Shown here: piece by piece, positions 1 to 7,006 of the stretch
How the letters are laid out: every line of letters starts with the position of its first letter
How positions within the stretch are numbered: position 1 is the first letter of the stretch
DNA from: Caldilineae bacterium
Lineage (GTDB): Bacteria > Chloroflexota > Anaerolineae > J102
DNA length: 11,203 nt
NCBI GenBank assembly: GCA_011192085.1
Contig: DUEQ01000410.1
Coordinates: 1 to 11,203 of the forward strand
Reading direction: 5' to 3'
Notes under the pieces: model-generated
What the model was told of the DNA's origin: nothing
The model's database searches: none
The model's input: the letters and a program-made list of their open reading frames with translations, nothing else
Translations under genes and position numbers: made by a program

Positions 1-277
1 CCCTTTCCTCATAATCTTCGATATACTGGAACAATTCCTTTTTCAATTCCTGCCACCGCCGCGAATTCAAGATCCCAGGCAATTTGGCCACATCGGGCAC
101 GTCCAGCACCACCATGATCTGCGGGACATCCCCATAAGCGGTATAATACACGTCATGCGACGGCAACCCCAGCTCGATCACCCCCGGCGCCAACCAATCG
201 TTGACGAACATCGAGTATTCCTGTTCTCGACCCGGACGGATGTTCCAGGTAAGAATTAAGCGTAGCTTCGACGTCAT
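1..277 (-). CDS. Partial small ferredoxin-fold (dimeric alpha/beta-barrel-like) protein, 3' end cut by window edge
   Basis: The minus strand is open from an ATG at 277-275 to the left edge, giving 92 complete codons and no stop. The protein begins MTSKLRLILTWNIRPGREQE, continues with a beta-rich stretch (HDVYYTAYGDVPQIMVVLDV) and ends in an amphipathic helix (WQELKKELFQYIEDYEER). The strand-'PGRE'-helix opening followed by strands and a helix resembles small dimeric alpha/beta-barrel proteins of the ABM/NIPSNAP type. That family call is inference, and the substrate is unknown. The start is supported by AAGGAG three bases upstream of the ATG, the clearest Shine-Dalgarno-like site in the window, although the spacing is short. 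The gene is divergent from the TPR gene. Coding in this frame argues against the plus-strand gene starting at an ATG upstream of 276. Confidence 0.8.
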   Translation of the reverse strand, partial: MTSKLRLILTWNIRPGREQEYSMFVNDWLAPGVIELGLPSHDVYYTAYGDVPQIMVVLDVPDVAKLPGILNSRRWQELKKELFQYIEDYEER

Positions 278-315
278 GAGCTCCTTTTCCTCTGGTAAGA
301 AATGGCAGTCCTTTC

Positions 316-344
316 AGGATAGCAGAAGCCGCATCTGGATGCAA
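316..344 (-). promoter_or_regulatory. Candidate sigma70-type promoter for the leftward gene
   Basis: Read on the minus strand, TTGCAT (344-339) lies 17 bases from TATCCT (321-316), and a TG one base before the -10 box makes it an extended -10. The predicted transcript would start near 309 and carry about a 30-base leader containing the AAGGAG site. The -35 box overlaps the proposed ATG of the opposite gene, so the two divergent starts would share this DNA. The -35 match is weak (three of six bases). Confidence 0.35.
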
Positions 345-2291
345 GGATGGCGGGCCTTGCTGGCATTTCTGCTTCTGCTCCTAACCTCCGCGGCTGCGGG
401 CCTGGGGAGGGCGCAGGCGCAAAGCGACTACCCCGGCGGCTATACGCTGGCCCCTTTGCAGCCGGGCGCGATCGCGCTCCTCTCCATGACCGTGGATATC
501 AGCTTCCACGACGATGGTCAGGTCACCACTGCGGAGGTTCAGGTCAACTATCGCCTGCACAATCGCAACAAGAGCGAGACCATCTCCACGAAAGTGGCCG
601 CGCCCGGCTACCTCGCGCCCGACCCCGCGCCCCGCAACATCACCCTGCAACTAAACGGCAAGGAACTGCCTCTGGAGCCAGGAAATCAGCAATGGTGGCT
701 GGCCACCATCACCCTCAAACCTGACACGCGGGCCAACCTGGTGATGACCTACTCCGCCAGGGTGGGCGATGGCCCCCTCGCGCATTTTCGCTACCCCATG
801 GAGCTGACCGGGCAGTTGTGGCCCGGACGGCTGGAGAGCGCCCGCGTCACCATCGGCTTCCCCGAGCCGCCCAACCCCCAATCGTGGATCGCGTTGACGC
901 CCGAGACCTACCAGCTCAGCGCCGAGGCCGTGACCTGGTCCTACGACCTCAAGGACCCGCAACAGCCCATCGATTTTCTCTTCATCCGCCCCTCCCTGTG
1001 GAAAACCATCCAGCAGGTCCGGCGCGACGCGGCCCAACAGCCATCGTCCCAGGCCTACAAAACCCTGGGCGCGATCTACGCTCAACTGGCCACCGCCATC
1101 GAGAATCCCGACATCTTCGAACGCTACTATCCCCTGGCGGTCGCCTCCTACGCCCAGGCCCAGCAACTGGACCCCAACGACATCGACGCCTATCTGGCCC
1201 TGGCCCAGCTCTACCAACTGCGCGCGGACCGAGTTCCCGACGATGCCGCCGCATACACCTCCCTGGCCGTCAACGAATTCGCCAAGGCGCTTCAACATGG
1301 CGCCGATGATCCCGCTATCCAGCAAAAGGTGGTGGATGGCGTGGCCTCGTTGGTGGCTCGGGCTCGGGCCCGGGGCGATTTTGACGCGGCCAACGCCTAT
1401 CTGCAACGGCTGAAGGCCATCGCCCAGCAGCACCCGCAACTGGTGAACAATGAGGCCATCCAGGAACAGCGTATGGCGTTGACCATCGACTGGGCCCGGC
1501 ATGCGCTGGAGAACCAGGGGTCTGCGCCCGCTCGGGCCATCCTGGTCCAGGCCCTGGGCCAGGATGCGGTGCAACCCCCGCTGGCGGAATTCGCCCAGGT
1601 CAATTCCCTGTACGTGGACGTGCGCACCCAGCCTCATCTCCGCATCATCAACCTCAACGCGGCGGTTCGAGAGAACAACCTGGCCTTGATGGATGATCTG
1701 GCGGGCAGACTGGCCCAAACCGGAGCCGCCAAACTGGAGCTGATGGAGACCGACCCCGTCCTGCTTCACATCGCCATCCCCTTCGCCGATGATCAGGACC
1801 TGCTCACCCGGCAGCGCGTCCTCGCGGACGCCATCCCCGACCGCCCCGAATGGGCCTTGCTCCGGGCCATCCTCCTCCCCGAACGCCTGCGCTGGCAGAA
1901 AGTAGAGGAACGCTGGCGCACGGTAGAGGCATATGAAGAGCAGATCAGCCTCGTGGCCGTATCTGCGGACGCGGGCATGCAGGCCCTGAATCTGGAACGA
2001 GCCGCCAACGCCCTGGATGGAAACGTCCCCCTGAACGCGCTGCTGAAAGCCATCTGGACGCGAGAAGCGCAGCTTTGGCGAGACCTGGCGACCCACAGCC
2101 GCGTCCGCTTCACCCTCACGCTCTATCCCCAACCTGGCGCGCCCCTCGAACAGACCTGGTCCGCTGCGCCCGGCGATGATCTGTTCATGAGCGGCAGCGC
2201 TGTCCAACACCACCTCGGCGCCATCCTCCTCATCCTCCTGGGCGCGTACAGCGTCTTTGTCCTCGCCACCTGGTTGCTGCTTCGAAAATAA
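339..2291 (+). CDS. Secreted, C-terminally membrane-anchored protein with TPR-like helical domain
   Basis: This is a 650-residue protein of unknown specific function. It opens with a clear signal peptide (MQGWRALLAFLLLLLTSAAA, with a likely cleavage site after AQAQ near residue 28). A beta-rich domain follows, roughly residues 30-220, with alternating strands such as VTTAEVQVNYRL. A helical region with TPR-like repeats follows from about residue 235; the clearest is SYAQAQQLDPNDIDAYLALA near residues 269-288. Helical sequence continues to about 600. One hydrophobic segment near the C-terminus (GAILLILLGAYSVFVLATWL) ends in basic LLRK, so the bulk should sit outside the membrane and be anchored by its tail. 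The reading frame extends upstream to 201, but 201-275 overlaps the opposite gene, and only the ATG at 339 places the signal peptide at the N-terminus; ATG 276 is the alternative. No ribosome binding site is visible. The next gene, a membrane transglutaminase, suggests a shared envelope role (inference). Confidence 0.85.
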   Translation: MQGWRALLAFLLLLLTSAAAGLGRAQAQSDYPGGYTLAPLQPGAIALLSMTVDISFHDDGQVTTAEVQVNYRLHNRNKSETISTKVAAPGYLAPDPAPRNITLQLNGKELPLEPGNQQWWLATITLKPDTRANLVMTYSARVGDGPLAHFRYPMELTGQLWPGRLESARVTIGFPEPPNPQSWIALTPETYQLSAEAVTWSYDLKDPQQPIDFLFIRPSLWKTIQQVRRDAAQQPSSQAYKTLGAIYAQLATAIENPDIFERYYPLAVASYAQAQQLDPNDIDAYLALAQLYQLRADRVPDDAAAYTSLAVNEFAKALQHGADDPAIQQKVVDGVASLVARARARGDFDAANAYLQRLKAIAQQHPQLVNNEAIQEQRMALTIDWARHALENQGSAPARAILVQALGQDAVQPPLAEFAQVNSLYVDVRTQPHLRIINLNAAVRENNLALMDDLAGRLAQTGAAKLELMETDPVLLHIAIPFADDQDLLTRQRVLADAIPDRPEWALLRAILLPERLRWQKVEERWRTVEAYEEQISLVAVSADAGMQALNLERAANALDGNVPLNALLKAIWTREAQLWRDLATHSRVRFTLTLYPQPGAPLEQTWSAAPGDDLFMSGSAVQHHLGAILLILLGAYSVFVLATWLLLRK

Positions 2292-2366
2292 CGTCCAAAG
2301 TTCGACGCCCAAAGTTGATCCACGCTCCGCCGGATGATGCATTCGGCTGGGAGCAGGTCGCCTCCA

Positions 2367-2387
2367 GGGCGGATTGCGAATCCGCCC
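2367..2387. repeat. Stem-loop 1 of intergenic hairpin cluster (perfect 9-bp stem)
   Basis: GGGCGGATT and AATCCGCCC form a perfect 9-base inverted repeat around the three bases GCG, or an 8-bp stem with a 5-base loop. It starts 76 bases after the TPR gene stop. There is no T-run behind it, so it does not look like a simple intrinsic terminator. It may be the first element of a REP-like palindromic cluster. Confidence 0.8.
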
Positions 2388-2390
2388 GTT

Positions 2391-2410
2391 GATGAAAAGC
2401 GATTTTCATC
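2391..2410. repeat. Stem-loop 2 of intergenic hairpin cluster (8-bp stem, GCGA loop)
   Basis: GATGAAAA and TTTTCATC form a perfect 8-bp stem closed by GCGA, which fits the stable GNRA tetraloop pattern when transcribed. It lies only three bases after the first stem-loop. The AT-rich stem contrasts with its GC-rich surroundings. Confidence 0.8.
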
Positions 2411-2416
2411 GGTATC

Positions 2417-2439
2417 GGCGGGCAACCATCCGTGCCGCC
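2417..2439. repeat. Stem-loop 3 of intergenic hairpin cluster (imperfect)
   Basis: GGCGGGCA (2417-2424) can pair with TGCCGCC (2433-2439) if one G is bulged, leaving an 8-base loop. It is weaker than its neighbours and is listed because it continues the regular series of hairpins. Confidence 0.45.
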
Positions 2440-2447
2440 AGTTTCGG

Positions 2448-2464
2448 AAAGAGGCTTCCTCTTT
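2448..2464. repeat. Stem-loop 4 of intergenic hairpin cluster (perfect 7-bp stem)
   Basis: AAAGAGG and CCTCTTT form a perfect 7-bp stem around CTT, ending 15 bases before the proposed ATG of the transglutaminase gene. In the mRNA it would sit just upstream of the start codon. It could therefore affect translation start, or act as a boundary between the two genes. Function is inference; the pairing is seen directly. Confidence 0.65.
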
Positions 2465-2479
2465 GATTCATCCCACGCC

Positions 2480-4840
2480 ATGAGCGCGACCTACGCCACC
2501 ACCCACGCCTCGCCCCCAAAAGAGGCTCCGCCCCACCGCTATGAACTCCCCGCCCGTCGCTGGATCGACTTTCTGCTGCTAGGGTTCATGCTCTCCCTGC
2601 TCGCGATCTCGTTGGACGCCGCGAGATGGAGTCCGGGCCTAGACAGACTGCTGATCATCACGGTTCTGGCTGTGATCGCGGCGACGGTCGCGGCCATCAG
2701 CGATTTGTCCGCCATCTTCACATTAGTCTACAGCATCGTCACCGGCGCGGCGGCCATCCTGTTTGGCCTCTCCCGCCTGGCCACGGGCACAACAGACCAT
2801 CAGGAGGCGGTGTATCAGGTCATTCAGCGCACTCTGACCTGGTTCAATGATGTGCTGGCGGGCAAACCGGACGCAGACACCCTGGTCTTTGTGCTGCTGC
2901 TATCGATTCTCATCTGGATTTTCACCTTCAACGCGGCGTGGGTGTATTTTCGCGAACGCCGCAAATGGCAGGCGGTGTTGCCTACCGGCCTAGCCATGCT
3001 GGTCAACCTGTATTATGCGCCCGTCAACCTGAAGGCCTATTTCATTCTCTACCTCATCGCGTCCATGCTGCTGGTGGTGCGGGCCACGCTGGCCGAACGA
3101 GAGGAGCAATGGTATCGAGAGCGCATCTACTTTCCCTTCGACATGGGTTTCGATGTGATGCGCGACGCTGCCATCTTCATTCTGTTGGTGGTGATGGCGT
3201 CGTGGGTGGCGCCCAGCGTGTTGATGGAAAACGATCAGGAAATGGTCAATCCCCTGGAAGATCCCTGGAATCAGGTGAAGGAGGAGTGGACGCAGCTTTT
3301 CAATAGCCTGAATTACGGGGCATCGGGCGGTGCAGCCCCGGCCAGCGTCGTGTTCGCCCCCAGCCATCCCCTGGAAGGCCCCCGCAATATCAGTAATGAT
3401 CCCGTCATGGATGTGAAAACCGCGGTGAATCGATACTACCAGGCCACCGTCCTCGACACCTATACCTCCAACGCCTGGGAATTGCGAAACACGGTGAACA
3501 TCAACCTGAACACCGCCAAGCTGCCCACGCCCAAGTTCTCCGCCCGCCGCATCATCACCCAAACGGTGACCATGCTCCAGATGACCAACATCCTCATGGG
3601 CGCGCCCATGCCCGTGGAGGTGAGCCTGCCCGCCAGCGCCCGGGTCATTCCCCAGGGCCTGACGCCCGCCGAGGCCTTGACCGCGGAGCGCATCGGCGTC
3701 TCGGAGCTGACGATGATCCTCTCCGATGCCATCATCCAACCGGGAGAGACCTACACCATCACCAGCGCCACCAGCTTCGCCACCGAATCGCAATTGCGCA
3801 GCGATAGCCGGGTCTATCCCCCCGACATCCGCGAACGCTATTTGCAATTGCCGGACACCGTGCCCCAGCGGGTATTCGATCTGGCGGAGGAGGTGGCCAA
3901 GGGCTACGACAACCCCTACGACATCGCCAAAGCCATCGAGACCTTCGTCCGCAGCTACGCATACAGCGATCAGATCCCAGGCCCGAAACCGGGCCAGGAC
4001 GCCGCAGACTATTTCCTCTTCGAGGAAAAGAAGGGCTATTGCGATTATTACGCCACGGCCATGGCCGTCATGCTGCGTCATCTGGGCATCCCCACCCGGC
4101 TGGCGCAGGGCTACGCCACGGGCGAGTACGACCCCATCTCGGGGGGGTATCGGCTGCTGGAAAAGGACGCGCACACCTGGGTGGAGGTCTATTTCCCCAC
4201 CTATGGCTGGATTCAGTTCGAGCCCACCGCGTCGGAACCCACGCTGCAACGGCTCAGCCAGTCGGTCGTGCCGCCTGAGGCCGGAGGCCGCGCCAGCATC
4301 CTGGATCAGCTCCAAGAGGAGCGGGAAAAGGACCTCCCCATCGATGAGAACGGGCCCAACGACCGAGCGCCGGGCGTGCGGGTGGAACAGAGCCTGGCCG
4401 AACGGATCATGGCCAAGATGGGTTTTCTCTTCCTGGCTTTGGCGCTCGTTGGCCTGGGCCTGGTTATCTACGCCATGCGACGATGGCTCGCCATTCCCGC
4501 TGCGCCTTCGCAGACCCAGATTCGACGCGCCCCCCACGATTTCATCGACAAGCTTTGGGGCAAGATGCTGTGGTGGGGGCATCTTCTGGGCGTACCGCAA
4601 CGCCCCAGTCTGACCCCGTTGGAACAGGCGGGGAGCTTCGCCCACACGCTGCCGCAAGTCTCGGACGAAGCGCTTCAACTCGCTCAATTCTTCGCCCGAG
4701 ACAAATATGCGCCTCAGCCCCTGAGCCCAGAAGAGCTGGCTCAAGCCCAATTCGTCTGGCTCCGGATGCGCGGCCAGCTCATCCGGGCCTGGCTGGCCAG
4801 GCGATTCCATTTCCGCCATCAGATCACATTCTGGCGGTGA
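2480..4840 (+). CDS. TgpA-type transglutaminase-like membrane protein (N-terminal TM block, transglutaminase core, DUF4129-like tail)
   Basis: The 786-residue protein has about seven N-terminal membrane segments (roughly residues 28-47, 57-73, 76-95, 134-154, 166-180, 186-203 and 228-248). A large extracytoplasmic region with the transglutaminase core follows, then a single C-terminal membrane segment (about 645-665) and a cytoplasmic tail (LTPLEQAGSFAHTL onwards) resembling DUF4129. This order matches the TgpA/DUF3488 family. The core shows the nucleophile in GYCDYYATAM (Cys521) and the histidine in DAHTWVEVYFPTYGW (His565). The third position is Glu581 in FEPT, where the triad Asp is found in Pseudomonas TgpA. 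The spacing (44 and 16 residues) agrees with my recollection of TgpA C404/H448/D464. The family is thought to act on peptides or proteins at the envelope; the substrate here is unknown. ATG 2480 is preferred because ATG 2432 lies inside the hairpin cluster. The usual MoxR and DUF58 partners are not in the window. Confidence 0.92.
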   Translation: MSATYATTHASPPKEAPPHRYELPARRWIDFLLLGFMLSLLAISLDAARWSPGLDRLLIITVLAVIAATVAAISDLSAIFTLVYSIVTGAAAILFGLSRLATGTTDHQEAVYQVIQRTLTWFNDVLAGKPDADTLVFVLLLSILIWIFTFNAAWVYFRERRKWQAVLPTGLAMLVNLYYAPVNLKAYFILYLIASMLLVVRATLAEREEQWYRERIYFPFDMGFDVMRDAAIFILLVVMASWVAPSVLMENDQEMVNPLEDPWNQVKEEWTQLFNSLNYGASGGAAPASVVFAPSHPLEGPRNISNDPVMDVKTAVNRYYQATVLDTYTSNAWELRNTVNINLNTAKLPTPKFSARRIITQTVTMLQMTNILMGAPMPVEVSLPASARVIPQGLTPAEALTAERIGVSELTMILSDAIIQPGETYTITSATSFATESQLRSDSRVYPPDIRERYLQLPDTVPQRVFDLAEEVAKGYDNPYDIAKAIETFVRSYAYSDQIPGPKPGQDAADYFLFEEKKGYCDYYATAMAVMLRHLGIPTRLAQGYATGEYDPISGGYRLLEKDAHTWVEVYFPTYGWIQFEPTASEPTLQRLSQSVVPPEAGGRASILDQLQEEREKDLPIDENGPNDRAPGVRVEQSLAERIMAKMGFLFLALALVGLGLVIYAMRRWLAIPAAPSQTQIRRAPHDFIDKLWGKMLWWGHLLGVPQRPSLTPLEQAGSFAHTLPQVSDEALQLAQFFARDKYAPQPLSPEELAQAQFVWLRMRGQLIRAWLARRFHFRHQITFWR

Positions 4841-4948
4841 GCTCGCCGAGGCTTGTCGGGCCTTCGCTAACGCACGGGCGGTGGGGCGAGCCCGCCTCAG
4901 CCAGACTGCGCCCCAACGCCAGCATCCATCCCACCACCAGGAACATCC

Positions 4949-4992
4949 CCAGCAGCAGGATGGATGGCGTCCAGCAGCAGGATGGATGGCGT
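4949..4992. repeat. Perfect 22-base tandem duplication
   Basis: Bases 4949-4970 and 4971-4992 are identical, each beginning CCAGCAGCAGG and ending ATGGATGGCGT. The pair lies in the 165-base spacer between the convergent transglutaminase and AOR genes, 13 bases past the AOR stop codon. The unit is not a multiple of three. The rest of the spacer (4841-5005) shows only a loose inverted repeat, GCTCGCC at 4841-4847 against GGCGAGC at 4885-4891, and no convincing terminator. Confidence 0.9.
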
Positions 4993-5005
4993 TCGGGCTT
5001 TCAGA

Positions 5006-6850
5006 TCACGCCAGTCCCAGCGCGTGCAGACGCTCGGGCGTGGGGCGGCCTTCCTCATCCCAGCCGCGCAGCTCGTAATAGATGGGCAGCATGAGCTCGA
5101 GATTGGGCAGATTGCCGCCGGCGCTGCCATCGGGCCGGGCGTCCTTCAACAGGCGTTTGGGTAGCGTGTCATCCCTGGCCGTGACGCCCAAACGGTTGTT
5201 GATGACCCGCTTGAGCTGGAAGAGCTTCTCCCCCATGCGAATCACATCCTCGGGCGTCCATTCCCAATCCATGGCCGCGTTCACAATCTCCGCCAGCCGC
5301 TCGGGCCCGATCTTGCCCTTGGCGATGAATTTGCACAGGCCCAGCGGATTGTACACCGCGAAGTAATTCTGGAAGTCGTAAGCCATTTGGGCGGCCTCGG
5401 GCGAGGATTCCAGCCGGGGTTTGACCTCGCCGTAGCCCAGATCGGGCAGGGTGAGGCCGTAGCCGTTCCAATAGGAGAGGGCTTCAAGATGGCAGCCGCC
5501 CCGATTGGCTGTGGCGTAATTCACGGCCATGCTCACGAACCCGCGCGGGTCATGATAGGCCACTTCCATGCCCTTGGCGTGGACAGCGAAATCCTCAGCG
5601 CCACGCCCCAGCTTCTGCGCCGCGGCCCGCGAGCCCTCGGCCAACAGATCGCCAACGCCCTCGCGGAACGCGATCTGGCGGATGAGCTCAAGCGCGACGT
5701 CGGGATCGCCGAAATTCAGGGCCATGCCACCGGTGTCCTCGTTGGTGATCAACCCCTTTTCATACGCCTCCATGGCGAAAGCGATGGTGGAGGAGGTGGA
5801 GATGGTGTCCAAGCCATAGCGATTGCACAGCGAATTGGCCAGGATGCCCGCTTCCATGTTGCCATTGAGCACGTTGCCGAAGAACCCCGCCATGGTTTCA
5901 TATTCGATGCCCTCCCCGCGCGGGGTTTTGTAGGGGCCCTCGGGAACCTCGATCTCCTTGCCGCAGCCAATGGGACAAGAGAAGCAGTGGGTGTGGCGGA
6001 TGAGATATTTCTCATAGAGCACTGCGCCGGTGAGGTCTTTCGCCAGCTCCCAGGTCCCCAGCCGCCAGTTCTTCAAAGCCAGATCGCCATATTCTTCGGT
6101 GGCCTGGAACCCGCCCGCGGTGCCCAGCAGGCTCATGCCCACCGAATTCTCCTTGATATATTTATTCTGCGCCTTGACAGTGGCGAGAAAACGCTTGCGG
6201 TCAGGATAATCGGGCCGTTTCTTCCCGCGGACGGCGATGCCTTTCAGCTTCTTGCTGCCGAAGATCGCGCCCATGCCACCCCGGCCCGCAATGCGCACAT
6301 AGTGCGAGGGACCCACGGTCACGCCCGCCATCTTCACCAGACGTTCGCCTGCGATGCCAATGCCCGCCACCTGACCCTTGGGATCGGTCTCGGCCAGCAT
6401 GGCGTCGCCCGCCTCGAACCAGTCCTTGCCCCATAGATGGGACGCATCTCGGAACTCGATACTGCCATCCAGGCCATTGATGAAGAGATAAAGGGGCGTT
6501 TCCGACGCGCCGGTGATGACAATGCCGTCATAACCTGCGAAGCGCAGCTCCGCGCCCCAGTGATGCCCCACGTTGGACTCGTTCCAGATGCCCGTCAGGG
6601 GCGAACGGCCACAGAAGGAGGTGCGGGAGGCCGTGGGCGCGAAGGTCCCCACCAGGAGGCCGTTGAAGATGTAGAGGGTGGCGTTGGGGTCCAGCGGGTC
6701 CAGATTGGGGTCCATCTCCTGGGCGTAGAGATGTGCGGCGTAGCCGGAGCCCAGCAGCCATTGTCGGGCCTCCTCCTCGGAGATGGGCGCCTCGCGCCAG
6801 GTGCGATTGGTGAGATCGATGCGAAGGTATTTGCCTGCGTAAACGCTCAT
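5006..6850 (-). CDS. AOR-family tungsten-dependent aldehyde:ferredoxin oxidoreductase
   Basis: This 614-residue protein is full length for the AOR family (tungsto-bispterin, one [4Fe-4S] cluster), which oxidises aldehydes to carboxylates or runs the reverse reaction with ferredoxin, usually in the cytoplasm of anaerobes. It starts with the typical MSVYAGKYLRIDLTNRTW and carries the pterin-binding signature AGRGGMGAIFGSKKLKGIAV. Cluster ligands fit Cys289, Cys292 and Cys296 (HCFSCPIGCGKEI) and Cys506 (NPLGLCKF). IEYETMAGFFGN contains the acidic active-site region near residue 316, and RGGCHLEA probably holds the active-site histidine region. In the two DxxGL pterin motifs the first residue is Asn (N343-RYGLD and N501-PLGLC) where Pyrococcus AOR has Asp. 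No MoaD-like or ferredoxin partner lies alongside. No Shine-Dalgarno site precedes the ATG. The gene is divergent from the flippase-like gene and convergent with the transglutaminase gene. The exact aldehyde substrate cannot be read from the sequence. Confidence 0.93.
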   Translation of the reverse strand: MSVYAGKYLRIDLTNRTWREAPISEEEARQWLLGSGYAAHLYAQEMDPNLDPLDPNATLYIFNGLLVGTFAPTASRTSFCGRSPLTGIWNESNVGHHWGAELRFAGYDGIVITGASETPLYLFINGLDGSIEFRDASHLWGKDWFEAGDAMLAETDPKGQVAGIGIAGERLVKMAGVTVGPSHYVRIAGRGGMGAIFGSKKLKGIAVRGKKRPDYPDRKRFLATVKAQNKYIKENSVGMSLLGTAGGFQATEEYGDLALKNWRLGTWELAKDLTGAVLYEKYLIRHTHCFSCPIGCGKEIEVPEGPYKTPRGEGIEYETMAGFFGNVLNGNMEAGILANSLCNRYGLDTISTSSTIAFAMEAYEKGLITNEDTGGMALNFGDPDVALELIRQIAFREGVGDLLAEGSRAAAQKLGRGAEDFAVHAKGMEVAYHDPRGFVSMAVNYATANRGGCHLEALSYWNGYGLTLPDLGYGEVKPRLESSPEAAQMAYDFQNYFAVYNPLGLCKFIAKGKIGPERLAEIVNAAMDWEWTPEDVIRMGEKLFQLKRVINNRLGVTARDDTLPKRLLKDARPDGSAGGNLPNLELMLPIYYELRGWDEEGRPTPERLHALGLA

Positions 6851-6906
6851 GGGTATCGTGTGAAAAGAAGGGGTGCGTGAGGAGATGAGAGATGACGATA
6901 GGGTTT

Positions 6907-6935
6907 ATTGTACCCGGAGGGTGGGAGAGGAGCAA
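6907..6935 (-). promoter_or_regulatory. Candidate sigma70-type promoter for the AOR gene
   Basis: On the minus strand TTGCTC (6935-6930) lies exactly 17 bases from TACAAT (6912-6907). The -10 box matches consensus at five of six bases and the -35 box at three. The predicted start near 6900 leaves a leader of about 50 bases before the ATG at 6850. That leader contains no evident ribosome binding site. Confidence 0.45.
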
Positions 6936-6991
6936 ACACGTCTGTGAGCTTCCCACGCCTTTTTTCGGAATCGCCAGGGGTCTTCCGGTTT

Positions 6992-7000
6992 TGGTATACT
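6992..7000 (+). promoter_or_regulatory. Extended -10 promoter, predicted leaderless start of the four-gene cluster
   Basis: TGG followed by TATACT (6995-7000) is a good extended -10 element. No -35 box is visible at the normal distance (6972-6977 reads CGCCAG), which extended -10 promoters can tolerate. With the hexamer ending at -7, position +1 falls on 7007, the A of the ATG. The mRNA would therefore have no leader. This also selects ATG 7007 over the upstream in-frame ATG at 6908, which lies inside the opposite promoter. Confidence 0.6.
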
Positions 7001-7006
7001 TGGTTC

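Noticed and set aside
201-338. N-terminal extension of the TPR protein from ATG 201
   Set aside because: These codons largely overlap the opposite partial gene, and the extension would bury the signal peptide behind 46 residues.
651-2342. 563-codon open frame on the minus strand opposite the TPR gene
   Set aside because: The plus-strand frame has a signal peptide, TPR-like helices and a tail anchor; the minus translation is low-complexity Gly/Arg/Val-rich without a family signature, as expected opposite a GC-rich gene.
2990-4819. 609-codon open frame on the minus strand opposite the transglutaminase gene
   Set aside because: The transglutaminase catalytic motifs and membrane segments on the plus strand are clear; the antisense product is Gly/His/Arg-rich and unrecognisable.
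4841-4891. Possible terminator between the convergent genes
   Set aside because: The only pairing found (GCTCGCC with GGCGAGC) has a 37-base loop and no T-run, so it is not a credible intrinsic terminator.
4949-4992. Start of a CRISPR array or VNTR
   Set aside because: There are only two directly abutting copies with no spacer, which fits a simple duplication.
5387-6436. 349-codon plus-strand frame inside the AOR gene
   Set aside because: AOR signatures on the minus strand are intact across the same bases, so this is an antisense shadow.
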